Notes under the pieces: model-generated
The model's input: the letters and a program-made list of their open reading frames with translations, nothing else
What the model was told of the DNA's origin: nothing
The model's database searches: none
Made by a program: the position numbers and the translations under genes
Shown: one piece after another, positions 8,341 to 16,341 of the stretch
Numbering within the stretch: the first letter of the stretch is position 1
How the letters are laid out: each line of letters starts with the position of its first letter
DNA from: Mycolicibacterium septicum DSM 44393
Lineage (GTDB): Bacteria > Actinomycetota > Actinomycetes > Mycobacteriales > Mycobacteriaceae
Direction of reading: 5' to 3'
Length of the DNA: 35,292 nucleotides
NCBI RefSeq assembly: GCF_000455325.1
Contig: NZ_HG322951.1
Span: 1,700,041-1,735,332 of the forward strand

Positions 8341-9759
8341 GTGAACGCGATCGACCCTGAGCAGCTCAGCACGTGCCTGCGGGTGCTGTCCGAGGTGGAC
8401 AAACTGCCTCCCGAGCACCCCGACGCCGTTGCTGTGCGGCTGGCCACCGCGAAGATGTTCAAGGCGTTGAAGAAGGCTCGCCGGACTGCCCGACGCGACG
8501 CGATCGCGGCCGCTGACCGCGCTGTCATCGCCGCTACCGCCACCGGCGCGCCGGGTCGGATCGACGACGAAACCCAGGGCTTGCCGCTGGTGTCCACCGC
8601 GGTCGGGGCCAGTGCGGGCACGCTGCTGCGCTCGCGGGCCTGCTACATCTGCAAGACCCACCACACCGTGGTCGACGCCTTCTACCACCAGCTTTGTCCG
8701 GATTGTGCCGCGATCAACCGGGCCAAGCGCGACGCCCGCACCGACTTGACCGGGCGCAGGGCCCTGCTCACCGGCGGGCGCGCCAAGATCGGCATGTACA
8801 TCGCGCTGCGGCTGCTGCGTGACGGTGCGCACACCACGATCACCACCCGGTTTCCCAACGACGCGGTGCGCCGCTTCGCCGCCATGGAGGACAGCGCCGA
8901 CTGGTTGCACCGGCTGCGGGTGGTGGGCATCGACCTGCGTGACCCTGCCCAGGTGGTCGCCCTGGCCGACGAGGTGGCCGCCCAGGGGCCGCTGGACATC
9001 CTGATCAACAACGCCGCCCAGACGGTGCGCCGCCCGCCGGGCTCGTATGCCGCGCTGGTGGAGGCCGAGCGCACCCCGCCGCCGGCCCTCGTGGACGTCG
9101 TCACCTTCGACCACGTCAGTGACGCGCATCCGCATGCCCTGGCCGGGAGCCTCGGTGAGCATCCCGCCTCGCACGCGCTGACCGAGCTGGCCCTGACCGC
9201 CCGCAGCGCCTCGCCGGAGCGAATCGCCGCCGGGACGGCCATTGACGCGGGTGGGCTGCTGCCCGACACCGCGTCGGTGAACAGCTGGACCCAACGCGTG
9301 CACGAGGTCGACGCGATGGAGCTGCTCGAAGTGCAGCTGTGCAACCAGACCGCCCCGTTCATTCTGGTGAGCCGGCTGCGCCCGGCGCTGGCCGCGTCAC
9401 CGGCCCGCCGCAAGTACGTGGTGAACGTGTCTGCGATGGAAGGCCAGTTCGGCCGCGGCTACAAGGGGCCCGGGCACCCGCACACCAACATGGCCAAGGC
9501 CGCGCTGAACATGCTGACTCGCACCAGTTCCGGCGAGATGTTGGAGCAGGACGGGATCTTGATGACCGCCGTGGATACCGGGTGGATCACCGACGAGCGT
9601 CCGCACCCGACGAAGCTACGGCTGGCCGAGGAAGGTTTCCACGCACCGCTGGATCTGGTGGATGGTGCTGCGCGCGTGTATGACCCGATCGTGCGTGGGG
9701 AATTGGGCGAGGATCTGTATGGGTGTTTCTTGAAGGATTACTCGCCGGCCAGTTGGTGA
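8341..9759 (+). CDS. Atypical short-chain dehydrogenase with N-terminal zinc-ribbon-like segment
   Basis: The 472-residue protein has an N-terminal helical, Lys/Arg/Ala-rich region (1-75). Next is a Cys-rich segment, CYIC plus CPDC about 20 residues later (about residues 101-124), that could bind zinc. A Rossmann SDR domain begins near residue 135: TGGRAKIG is the nucleotide-binding turn and ILINNAAQ the structural motif. Ser of NVSAMEG aligns with the catalytic Ser. The usual YxxxK is replaced by TNMAK, so the catalytic Tyr is missing while Lys is kept. An insertion (about 300-350 aa region) separates the halves. It may be a redox enzyme with altered chemistry or a binding protein. The GTG start is preceded by a leaderless-type -10 box. 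Confidence 0.8.
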   Translation: MNAIDPEQLSTCLRVLSEVDKLPPEHPDAVAVRLATAKMFKALKKARRTARRDAIAAADRAVIAATATGAPGRIDDETQGLPLVSTAVGASAGTLLRSRACYICKTHHTVVDAFYHQLCPDCAAINRAKRDARTDLTGRRALLTGGRAKIGMYIALRLLRDGAHTTITTRFPNDAVRRFAAMEDSADWLHRLRVVGIDLRDPAQVVALADEVAAQGPLDILINNAAQTVRRPPGSYAALVEAERTPPPALVDVVTFDHVSDAHPHALAGSLGEHPASHALTELALTARSASPERIAAGTAIDAGGLLPDTASVNSWTQRVHEVDAMELLEVQLCNQTAPFILVSRLRPALAASPARRKYVVNVSAMEGQFGRGYKGPGHPHTNMAKAALNMLTRTSSGEMLEQDGILMTAVDTGWITDERPHPTKLRLAEEGFHAPLDLVDGAARVYDPIVRGELGEDLYGCFLKDYSPASW

Positions 9760-9760
9760 C

Positions 9761-9779
9761 GGCTTCCTCGCTCGGAGCC
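9761..9779. terminator. Weak hairpin between convergent genes
   Basis: GGCTTC and GGAGCC can form a six-pair stem with one G-U wobble. It lies between the convergent ends of the SDR and phosphatase genes. There is no U-tract, so it is only a possible bidirectional terminator. Confidence 0.3.
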
Positions 9780-9787
9780 AACGGCAT

Positions 9788-10312
9788 CTAGCGGGCGCAG
9801 CGTGCTCGCAGCAGGTCGTGCTGCGCAGTCGACTCTGGACACCGGTATGCGGCTTTCCTTGTCCCTGCGCGCAATTCGGCGATGCGGTCGATGACGTCGT
9901 CGTAGCTCGATCCCGATTCAGCGAGCAGGCACCCGATCACTGTGCTGGTCCGGCCCTTCCCGCCCCAGCAGTGCACGTATACGTTTCGGCCGGCGTCCAA
10001 CTCGGAGTGGATGCGCGCAAGGATTGCGTCGTAGCCCGCATCATCGATGACGCCGTAGTCGGGAATCGGATGCGAGAAGTACCGCACGGTGCGCCCGGAA
10101 TTCTCGGCGGCCGCGCGAAGAATTTCCCGGTAGGGCGTCAGATGGTCAGCTTCGGTGGTGAGGTCGATGACGGTGTCGATTCCGGCGTCGAGCAGGACGC
10201 GGATCTTGGATTCTGCGTTCTCGGGGGTGGAGGCACCCGGGTATTCACCGGCCAGCAACCGGTTCGGCTCAACCCACCACGCGTGAAGGACGTCGTCGTG
10301 CGGCCACTCCAT
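9788..10312 (-). CDS. Protein-tyrosine/dual-specificity phosphatase-like protein
   Basis: The 174-residue protein has the cysteine-phosphatase P-loop HCWGGKGRT at 114-122 (nucleophile Cys115, phosphate-binding Arg121, the CX5R pattern). A plausible general acid is Asp85 in HPIPDYG. The N-terminal segment (LLAGEYPG, then VIDLTTE) resembles the substrate-recognition part of DSP/PTP-like 'cyclin-dependent kinase inhibitor 3-like' proteins. The substrate may be phosphotyrosine, phosphoserine/threonine or a phosphoinositide and cannot be told. No signal peptide is present. ATG 10312 is supported by TAACCT seven bases upstream, a leaderless -10 box. The gene follows the TetR gene on the same strand by 22 bp, but this promoter suggests its own transcript. 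Confidence 0.85.
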   Translation of the reverse strand: MEWPHDDVLHAWWVEPNRLLAGEYPGASTPENAESKIRVLLDAGIDTVIDLTTEADHLTPYREILRAAAENSGRTVRYFSHPIPDYGVIDDAGYDAILARIHSELDAGRNVYVHCWGGKGRTSTVIGCLLAESGSSYDDVIDRIAELRAGTRKAAYRCPESTAQHDLLRARCAR

Positions 10313-10319
10313 GACGCAG

Positions 10320-10325
10320 AGGTTA
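10320..10325 (-). promoter_or_regulatory. -10 box of leaderless phosphatase promoter
   Basis: On the minus strand TAACCT lies 7 nt before the ATG at 10312, in typical leaderless spacing. Confidence 0.4.
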
Positions 10326-10334
10326 GCGATCCCG

Positions 10335-10913
10335 TCAGGCGAGCTGACCGAGCGCCGCCGCGACCGCAGCGCGCACGGTGGCGGAGACGGTGTCGGGGGA
10401 GGACGCGTCGAACTTGCCGTCCAGGTGCAGGAAGGCCAGGCCGTGCACGAGCGCCCACACCGCATTCGCCATCGCGTCCGGGTCTGATGTCGGAATTGCC
10501 TGCTGCACAATCGATCTGAGGTACGCGCTGATCGCCTCCACCGCGGCGACCCGTTCGGGGCTGGTGGGATCGCACGGTTCGGCGAACATGGCCCGGAACA
10601 GGCCGGGGCGTTGCAGTGCGAAGTTCACGTAGGCGATGGCGATGTCGGCGAGGTCGTCGGGTGTTTGCGGTGACGGGTTCGCCGTCGCCAGCTGCGTGGC
10701 CAGGTCGCGGTAGCCCACCGCGGCGACCGCGGACAACAGGGCGTCGCGGTCGGCGAAATGGCGGTAGGGCGCGGCGGTCGAGACCCCCGCGCGGCGGGCG
10801 GCCGCGCGCAGCGACAGCTCGGTCGCACCACCCTCCTCGAGCAGCTCCAGGGCCGCTTGCACGAGCGCGCTGGGCAGGTCGCCGTGGTGATACGACCGCG
10901 TTGACGTGGGCAT
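10335..10913 (-). CDS. TetR-family transcriptional regulator
   Basis: The 192-residue protein has an N-terminal TetR DNA-binding domain: YHHGDLPSALVQAALELLEEGG, then the helix-turn-helix LSLRAAARRAGVSTAAPYRHFADRDALL (about residues 33-60). A C-terminal WHG/TetR_C_13-like ligand and dimer domain follows (RPGLFRAMF, WALVHGLAFLHLDGKF). It is divergent from the OYE-PfpI-ADC operon. The 97-bp gap between them holds nested inverted repeats overlapping both -35 regions. That layout is the usual one for a repressor controlling itself and its neighbour; the effector is probably a substrate of the operon enzymes (inference). Confidence 0.9.
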   Translation of the reverse strand: MPTSTRSYHHGDLPSALVQAALELLEEGGATELSLRAAARRAGVSTAAPYRHFADRDALLSAVAAVGYRDLATQLATANPSPQTPDDLADIAIAYVNFALQRPGLFRAMFAEPCDPTSPERVAAVEAISAYLRSIVQQAIPTSDPDAMANAVWALVHGLAFLHLDGKFDASSPDTVSATVRAAVAAALGQLA

Positions 10914-10932
10914 CCGGGACTTACCTCACAAG

Positions 10933-10994
10933 TGTTGACACCGCTTACATATTGGTCGTATGTTAGCACCCGGTAGAAGTAAGCACTGTCAACA
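10933..10994. promoter_or_regulatory. Divergent promoter/operator with nested inverted repeats
   Basis: A 16-bp element TGTTGACAnnGCTTAC occurs at 10933-10948 on the plus strand and again inverted at 10979-10994. Each copy contains TTGACA, a consensus -35 pointing inward. Plus strand: TTGACA 10935-10940 and TATGTT 10959-10964, 18 bp apart. A further palindrome, ACATA-N7-TATGT (10947-10963), is centred between the two copies. The arrangement fits TetR operators that overlap divergent promoters. Confidence 0.6.
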
Positions 10995-11010
10995 TCGGTA
11001 GGGAGTTCCC

Positions 11011-12288
11011 ATGTCGAAAGCGTCGGAGGCGTTGTTCGCGCCCCTGCAGCTCAAATCCGGCCAGGTCTTGGGCAACCGGATCGCCAAGGCCGCCATGGAA
11101 GAGGGCATGGCCGGGCGGGCACAGCTGCCCGATGAGCGCCTGATCGCGCTGTACCGGCAGTGGGGCGCCGGCGGAACCGGCCTGCTCATCACCGGCAACG
11201 TCATGGTTCACGCCGAGGCGATGACCGGACCGGGTGGCGTCGTGCTCGATGCCGACTCCCCGCTGGAGCCCTTCGCGGCGTGGGCGCGCGCCGGCAAGGA
11301 TGACGGTGCAGCGATGTGGATGCAGATCAGCCATCCTGGCCGCCAGGTCCAGGCCAACATGCCGGGCGTGGTGTGGGGACCGTCGGACGTCGCAGTCGAT
11401 ATCGGCCGCCACTCGAAGCGGTTCGGTCAGCCGGTGGCGATGACGGCCGAGCAGATCGCCGACACCATCACCCGCTTCGCCACCACCGCGCGCCGCGCCG
11501 AGCAGTCCGGGTTCGACGGCGTCGAGGTGCACGCCGCGCACGGATACCTGTTGTCGCAGTTCCTGTCTCCGCTCGTCAACACCCGCACCGACGAGTGGGG
11601 CGGCTCGCTGGAGAACCGCGCGCGGCTGCTTCTGGAGATCGTGCGCGCCATCCGGGCCGAGGTGGCGCCGGGCTTTTCCGTTGCGGTGAAACTGAATTCA
11701 GCGGACTTCCAGCGTGGCGGCTTCGATGCCGACGACGCCCGCAAGGTGATCGACATGCTCGCGCCTTTGGGTGTCGACCTCGTCGAGCTGTCCGGTGGCA
11801 GCTATGAAAGCCCCGCCATGACGGGCCGCCCCACGGATGACCGCACCGCGGCCCGCGAGGCGTACTTCCTGGAATTGGCGGCCGAGCTCGCGGTGAGCAG
11901 CCCCATCCCGCTCATGCTGACCGGCGGGATCACCCGGCACCAGACCGCCGAGCGGGTGCTGGCCAGTGGCGTCGCGGTGGTCGGCATGGCCACCGCGCTG
12001 GCCGAAACCCCCGACCTGCCCGCGCGGTGGCGCCGAGGCGCGGAGGCGACCGGACGGCTGAAGCCCGTGACCTGGTCGGACAAGCCGCTGGCCTCCATGG
12101 CCAGCATGGCGATGGTCCGCTACCAGATGCGCCGGCTCGGCGCGGGAAAGAAGCCAGCGCTGAACGTGGGGCCGGCCTTTGCACTGGTCGCCGATCAGCT
12201 GGTGTCGCGACGCGCCCTTCGTGGGTACTCACGGTGGTTGAAGGCCCGGCCGCGGCCGGCTCGCGTTGTTGGTACCCAACACATTTAA
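11011..12288 (+). CDS. NADH:flavin oxidoreductase, Old Yellow Enzyme family
   Basis: The 425-residue FMN-dependent TIM-barrel protein shows family blocks MQISHPGRQ (104-112), the substrate-binding pair His174/His177 in VEVHAAHGYLLSQFLSP, and the FMN-site segment NTRTDEWGGSLENR (190-203). It lacks the C-terminal FeS and NAD domains of 2,4-dienoyl-CoA reductases, so it is a single-domain reductase with an extra tail of about 60 residues. Enoate, enone or nitro-compound reduction is expected, but the physiological substrate is unknown. GGGAG five bases before the ATG is a good ribosome site. It is first in an operon with a PfpI protein (13-bp gap) and an ADC-like gene, under the divergent TetR regulator. 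Confidence 0.9.
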   Translation: MSKASEALFAPLQLKSGQVLGNRIAKAAMEEGMAGRAQLPDERLIALYRQWGAGGTGLLITGNVMVHAEAMTGPGGVVLDADSPLEPFAAWARAGKDDGAAMWMQISHPGRQVQANMPGVVWGPSDVAVDIGRHSKRFGQPVAMTAEQIADTITRFATTARRAEQSGFDGVEVHAAHGYLLSQFLSPLVNTRTDEWGGSLENRARLLLEIVRAIRAEVAPGFSVAVKLNSADFQRGGFDADDARKVIDMLAPLGVDLVELSGGSYESPAMTGRPTDDRTAAREAYFLELAAELAVSSPIPLMLTGGITRHQTAERVLASGVAVVGMATALAETPDLPARWRRGAEATGRLKPVTWSDKPLASMASMAMVRYQMRRLGAGKKPALNVGPAFALVADQLVSRRALRGYSRWLKARPRPARVVGTQHI

Positions 12289-12301
12289 GGGGAGACGGAC
12301 C

Positions 12302-13006
12302 ATGACGAAAGTTCTGATGGTGATCTCGGCGGCCGACCGCTGGACACTCAACGATGGGACGGTCCATCCGTCGGGGTACTGGGCCGAGGAGGTGGCGCGG
12401 CCCCACCAGATCTTCACCGAGGCCGGGTGGCACATCACGGTGGCGACGCCGAGCGGTAAGGCGCCGACGCTCGACAAACTCAGCCTCGGCATCTCCGGCG
12501 GCATGCCGTGGAAGCGCCGCGAGGTCAAGAGCTATCTGGACAGCATCGCGAACGTGCTGGCCCATCCGGTGGCGCTCGACACCGTGAATGCCGACGACTA
12601 CGACGTGGTGTTCTACCCCGGCGGGCACGGCCCGATGGAGGACCTCGCCTACAACCCGGTCTCCGGTGCACTCGTGGCGCACCGGCTGGCGTCCGGTAAG
12701 CCACTGGCCCTGCTGTGCCACGCGCCGGCGGCGATCCTGGCCGCTGCGGGGCCGGATGGGGCGTCACCGTTCGCGGGACGGCGGATGACCGGGTTGTCGA
12801 ACCGGGAGGAGCTGCTGAACCGGTTCGCGCGCAAGGCGCCCTGGCTGTTGGAGGACAAGCTGAAACAGGCCGGGGTCGACTACTCCAAGGCCTTGTTGCC
12901 GCTGCGTCCCCATGTGGTGGTCGACGGGAATCTCTACACCGGGCAGAACCCGCAGTCGTCGGAGAAGCTGGCGGAGCGACTGGTGTCCGACGTGGGGAGG
13001 GGCTGA
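12302..13006 (+). CDS. DJ-1/PfpI-family (Hsp31-like) protein
   Basis: The 234-residue class I glutamine amidotransferase-like protein has the nucleophile elbow ALLCHAPAA with Cys139 followed by His140, an upstream acidic Glu (residues 29-30 in YWAEE), and DVVFYPGGHGPM as the preceding strand-loop. The length and the Glu-Cys-His arrangement fit the Hsp31/glyoxalase III branch more than the shorter PfpI proteases. It may detoxify reactive carbonyls or hydrolyse a pathway intermediate. GGGGAG precedes the ATG at 12302, and the upstream in-frame codon at 12266 lies in the OYE gene. The stop and the next start overlap as TGATG, showing coupling to the ADC-like gene. Confidence 0.85.
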   Translation: MTKVLMVISAADRWTLNDGTVHPSGYWAEEVARPHQIFTEAGWHITVATPSGKAPTLDKLSLGISGGMPWKRREVKSYLDSIANVLAHPVALDTVNADDYDVVFYPGGHGPMEDLAYNPVSGALVAHRLASGKPLALLCHAPAAILAAAGPDGASPFAGRRMTGLSNREELLNRFARKAPWLLEDKLKQAGVDYSKALLPLRPHVVVDGNLYTGQNPQSSEKLAERLVSDVGRG

Positions 13007-13911
13007 TGTCTGTTCAGGATGTGGTCGAGGTCGACCTCGGTGGGCACCTGGTCACCGTGCCCAAAGGTGGCCTGTATGAACGCTTTCGGATGCGCACCGA
13101 CCTCGATGAGGTGGAGCGCGATCCCCGGGTGTCCAGTGTCGACTTCTTCCGGAAGTTGCCCAAAACCGAGGTGAACTCAGCGATCGGCCCCACGCTGACC
13201 CCGAACTTCTACTACCGCATCTCGACGGCACGGCTGGTGATGCTGGCCCGCTCCCGGGACATCCGCACCCGACTGCCCAAAGCGCTTGCACCCCTGGAGG
13301 TTGCGCCCGGCCTCGGGTTGGTGTCGGTGATGTTCTTCCGCTACGAAGTGTGCGACATCGACTTCTACACCGAGGCGGCTGTCGGGGTCGCGGTGCGGCC
13401 GGCGCGGCACGGCAAGCTGGGGTTCGCCGACCTGGCCAGCAGCCTGGCCAACGATCACCTGCACTCCTATGTGCTGTCACTGCCGGTGAGCACACAGATC
13501 GCCCAGGTGCGCGGGCATGACGGGTATGGCTTCCCGAAGTGGGTGACGGAGCTGGATGTCTCTATCGACTCCGACCGGACCGTTGCGCGTGTTGCGAATG
13601 ACGGGGACGGGGTGGATCTTGCATTGTCTGCGGTGACCCCGCCTCAGGTGAAGTATGAGACGGGGGAGCGCGTTTCGACGCTTACGTCCTACACGTCACT
13701 GGGCGGCGCCTGGCAATCCACGCTGAGCCAGACCAACGTGTTGTCGGCCGGGACGGCGCGGTTCCCCCGGGGTGTCGACCTGCAGGTCGGGCAGGGGAGG
13801 ATGGCTGACGACCTGCGGGCGTTGAAACCAATCAGGACCATTCAGTTCGATGTCGTCACGGAAGGTCAACTTGCGCTGCACATGCCCGTGCCGGTGTCGG
13901 TGCGGGATTGA
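13006..13911 (+). CDS. Acetoacetate decarboxylase-like protein
   Basis: The 301-residue protein resembles the acetoacetate decarboxylase superfamily: the GYGFPKWVTE segment (173-182) carries Lys178, at the position of the Schiff-base Lys in GFPK-type ADC motifs. LVSVMFFRYEVCDIDFYTEAAVGV forms the core strand pair. Superfamily members include decarboxylases, aldolase-dehydratases and enzymes without decarboxylation, so the reaction is not assigned. The ATG at 13006 shares one base with the preceding stop, so translation is coupled. Together with the OYE and DJ-1/PfpI genes it probably processes an unsaturated carbonyl compound. That pathway reading is inference. Confidence 0.75.
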   Translation: MSVQDVVEVDLGGHLVTVPKGGLYERFRMRTDLDEVERDPRVSSVDFFRKLPKTEVNSAIGPTLTPNFYYRISTARLVMLARSRDIRTRLPKALAPLEVAPGLGLVSVMFFRYEVCDIDFYTEAAVGVAVRPARHGKLGFADLASSLANDHLHSYVLSLPVSTQIAQVRGHDGYGFPKWVTELDVSIDSDRTVARVANDGDGVDLALSAVTPPQVKYETGERVSTLTSYTSLGGAWQSTLSQTNVLSAGTARFPRGVDLQVGQGRMADDLRALKPIRTIQFDVVTEGQLALHMPVPVSVRD

Positions 13912-13998
13912 GGTGAAGGTGCGTGCGGGAGGGGCCCGTCTGGGCAATGTGTGTTGTCGAAACTGCGTCGACTGAACCTTCAGGTACCGTGCCGAACC

Positions 13999-14222
13999 AT
14001 GATCGCGATAGATCTGCAAGGTGCGCAGGATGCGATTTAATCGCTGAACCGCGGCGAGGCGTGGTTCAGCAGCTCGACCGATCTGACCGGCAAGGGGTGG
14101 GCTGAGATCAGCGGTCGCAACTGGCAGTGTTCAGCTCGATGCCGCCGTGCGGGGCGAAGTTCTCACCGACGATCGAGATCGACTTCGGTGTGGTGCGCAT
14201 CGACACGGAGAAGTGTCCGTGA
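13999..14222 (+). pseudogene. Possible decayed coding remnant
   Basis: From ATG 13999 one frame reads MIAIDLQGAQDAI, a stop at 14038-14040, then continues in the same frame through SLNRGEAWFSSS and GKGWAEISGRNW. Near 14124 a shift to another frame reads CGAKFSPTIEIDFGVV and RIDTEKCP, ending at 14222. Both parts look protein-like in composition. They suggest a small gene broken by a stop and a one-base indel. The family is not recognised. The stretch 13912-14309 contains nothing else I can name except the promoter of the next gene. Confidence 0.3.
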
Positions 14223-14297
14223 TGGAGTTCGCCCTGCTGGCCAGCAAGGCTGGTCAGCATACCGCGCGTAATGGTGCGGGCCGTCGGTGTGCCTACC

Positions 14298-14303
14298 TAT
14301 CCT
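14298..14303 (+). promoter_or_regulatory. -10 box of leaderless promoter
   Basis: TATCCT lies 6 nt before the ATG at 14310, supporting that start and leaderless translation. Confidence 0.45.
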
Positions 14304-14309
14304 CACGGC

Positions 14310-14726
14310 ATGAACACTGGTGGGCGGGTTGACTCGCTACTTGGCGCGTTGTCGAAGGCGCGGATTCCGGTGGAGAACCACCAATTCATCCGCGAGTTCA
14401 CGTCCGCCGTCGGCATTACCGAGTTCCAGGCCGTCGAGCGAGCCGATCAGCCGTACGTCGTTGCGACGAGGAGCGACGGGATGCCCGATCTCCACATCTT
14501 TTACGGGTACACGAACGGGTTCACTTCCGAGGAGGAGATCGTCCGCGTCGAGGGCAGTGGGGTTGGACGTGCACCCAGTTCGCGGAAGGGAACGTGGTAT
14601 GTCGAGCATCCGATAACCCGCGTTCACCGTGGGAGTGTGCGGTCTCGCGATGTCCGTCGCACGGCGGGGTTCTGCAGTTGCGGGATGCAACTGTCGGTGA
14701 CTGGAGTCTGCGGGAACTGCGACTAG
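14310..14726 (+). CDS. Small hypothetical protein with C-terminal zinc-ribbon-like motif
   Basis: The 138-residue protein is not recognised. Its N-terminal half is mixed alpha/beta (LLGALSKARIPV, then PYVVATRSDGMPDLHIFYGYT). A basic segment follows (about residues 75-120), and the last residues are FCSCGMQLSVTGVCGNCD, a CxC...CxxC set that could bind zinc. This resembles small nucleic-acid- or protein-binding ribbons, but no function can be given. The start at ATG 14310 follows a TATCCT box; the longer frame from 14271 is less likely. It is the first intact gene of the accessory region and is convergent with the 500-aa unknown gene. Confidence 0.6.
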   Translation: MNTGGRVDSLLGALSKARIPVENHQFIREFTSAVGITEFQAVERADQPYVVATRSDGMPDLHIFYGYTNGFTSEEEIVRVEGSGVGRAPSSRKGTWYVEHPITRVHRGSVRSRDVRRTAGFCSCGMQLSVTGVCGNCD

Positions 14727-14816
14727 AGGGCACGGTCAGGGAAACCCGGGGGCGCATCGAACATTGTTCTGACAGTTCCGATTTGACGCGCGGATGGCCA
14801 CCCGACTTGTGCCGGC

Positions 14817-16319
14817 CTAGCTGTAGCTAGAAGGCGACCGGCCGACGCGCCAACTGCTTGGCTTATGGGAGCGCATGCTGTCCCTCGCGATCTCGTCAGC
14901 GAGGGTTTCGGCAGCACTTTTTGGAGATCGCGGTGCGGGCGCGAGCAGTTCCTTGACCCGTTTGCGGACCTTCTCGGGATCCGCTTTGGGCCTAGATTCG
15001 CGATCGACCTGAGACTTGGTGATTGACGGGATCCCCAACTGCGATGCCCAAGGTGTCGAGGTAGTCCTCGGCTGCCGTTCGGCCCTCGTTATCTCCTGCC
15101 ACGGCCATTCTGGCATCGACTTTGACGTGTACGCCTCCCGTTTCTTCCGCCTCTTGCTGCCCGCCGGCTTCTGCTTGGCGGGCTTGACGATGCTGCGCTT
15201 CGACTGACTCGTCCCAGGGACCTGCCGTTTGCCTGCATGCCCGACGGAGGCACTCGCGCTGCTCCTGCGTTTCCCGCTCTGAGCGTTTGCGCCCGGCCGT
15301 GGACCTTGAATGGCCTGTTTGCATGGGCTCGCGTCATGCACACTAGTTAGCGGTGCACCCGGTCCCGTAGTGGCCGCTATCCCGATGAGCCTTCGGCAGT
15401 CTGCCGATATGCGCCACACTACGTCCGCTCCACGTAGTTCGAAACCACCATCCGAGCACTGAGTGATGTCGCCCGGCAGGGAATCCTTGACTGATGAGCG
15501 AATCGCCTCGTCCAAATCTCCGTCGGATGTTGAGCCCATCTCGCAAAGCTTGGCAAACGCCTGGCGTACTCGCGCGGTGAGGTAAATATGGGCCGGTTCG
15601 AACGACTTGGGAAAGGCGTCCAAGTCCACCGCCGGTCCTTCGTCCGGTGCGGGGCCCGCCGCGGTTCGGACTAATCCGCCACTCTTGAATCGAGACCTGA
15701 CACCGGCTTTGACCTGCTCCCAGGTCCGCTCACGGTGCACTGTGCCGTATCCACGAATTGAATCTCCGTTTGGAGTGACGACGAGTACGAATCCCTCTCG
15801 TGAGAGCTGCACGAGTCCCGACTTCAGTGTCCGTTTCGCAGACTTCAGGATGAAGTCCTCGAGCATCGCCTGCATCTGCGCTTGTGCTTCGGCTTTGCCT
15901 CCACCGTGGTGGGAGCGAAAGCTGCTAACTGCCCTCGCGGTGACGTGTGCGTTCGCGACCTCGTCAATCGCAAGTTCGTCGACGGACACGTGATGTGAGT
16001 TGCCGATGCGCTTGGCGGGTCCGTTCGGTGCATGTTTGACGGCCGGCGATGCGGTCGGATCCGCTCGATTGAAGCCTGGGCATTCGGGCTGACGGCACCA
16101 CCGGTCGACGTTGTCTGTCTCATTCGAACAGGCGGTCCCGTCCGCTCGAAACCGGTTACAACTCTTCACGAAGCGGATTGTGCCGCAAGCGTCGGACAAG
16201 TGATGGTGAATCGGATCGCCTTTTTGGCGCTTCTCGGCCCAGTTGCCATCCAGAACCTTTGCGCAGTCGAATGGCCCGCCTGCGATGAATGACAGAACCG
16301 AATCTGTGCCCACTGTCAT
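14817..16319 (-). CDS. Unrecognised 500-aa Cys-rich/basic protein, divergent from the helicase
   Basis: No known family is recognised. The N-terminal 80 residues hold seven Cys (FDC, DACGT, SCNRF, TACSN, WCRQPEC), suggesting one or two zinc sites. A middle region (about 120-235) contains a helical segment and VLVVTPNGDSIRGYG. A compact stretch around 250-330 (HIYLTARVRQAFAKL, GFELRGADVVWRI) looks folded. The remaining 170 residues are low-complexity, Lys/Arg/Ser-rich, with KRRKKR, typical of disordered nucleic-acid binding. The start is 22 bp from the helicase GTG, so the two genes share a promoter region. Its reading frame is long and uninterrupted, which favours a real gene. A role with the PLD-helicase is inference. 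Confidence 0.65.
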   Translation of the reverse strand: MTVGTDSVLSFIAGGPFDCAKVLDGNWAEKRQKGDPIHHHLSDACGTIRFVKSCNRFRADGTACSNETDNVDRWCRQPECPGFNRADPTASPAVKHAPNGPAKRIGNSHHVSVDELAIDEVANAHVTARAVSSFRSHHGGGKAEAQAQMQAMLEDFILKSAKRTLKSGLVQLSREGFVLVVTPNGDSIRGYGTVHRERTWEQVKAGVRSRFKSGGLVRTAAGPAPDEGPAVDLDAFPKSFEPAHIYLTARVRQAFAKLCEMGSTSDGDLDEAIRSSVKDSLPGDITQCSDGGFELRGADVVWRISADCRRLIGIAATTGPGAPLTSVHDASPCKQAIQGPRPGANAQSGKRRSSASASVGHAGKRQVPGTSQSKRSIVKPAKQKPAGSKRRKKREAYTSKSMPEWPWQEITRAERQPRTTSTPWASQLGIPSITKSQVDRESRPKADPEKVRKRVKELLAPAPRSPKSAAETLADEIARDSMRSHKPSSWRVGRSPSSYS

Positions 16320-16329
16320 TCCGTCGCGC

Positions 16330-16335
16330 TACCCT
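16330..16335 (+). promoter_or_regulatory. -10 box of leaderless helicase promoter
   Basis: TACCCT lies 6 nt before the GTG at 16342. On the opposite strand the same bases form part of an AGGGTAGC block 6-13 nt before the divergent ATG at 16319, so the 22-bp gap may act as a bidirectional promoter. Confidence 0.45.
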
Positions 16336-16341
16336 CCCGGC

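Noticed and set aside
16243..16341. Longer N-terminus of the helicase from 16243 or 16285
   Set aside because: It would overlap the divergent gene and contains no family-like sequence, while the -10 box and family N-terminus favour 16342. It is not fully excluded.
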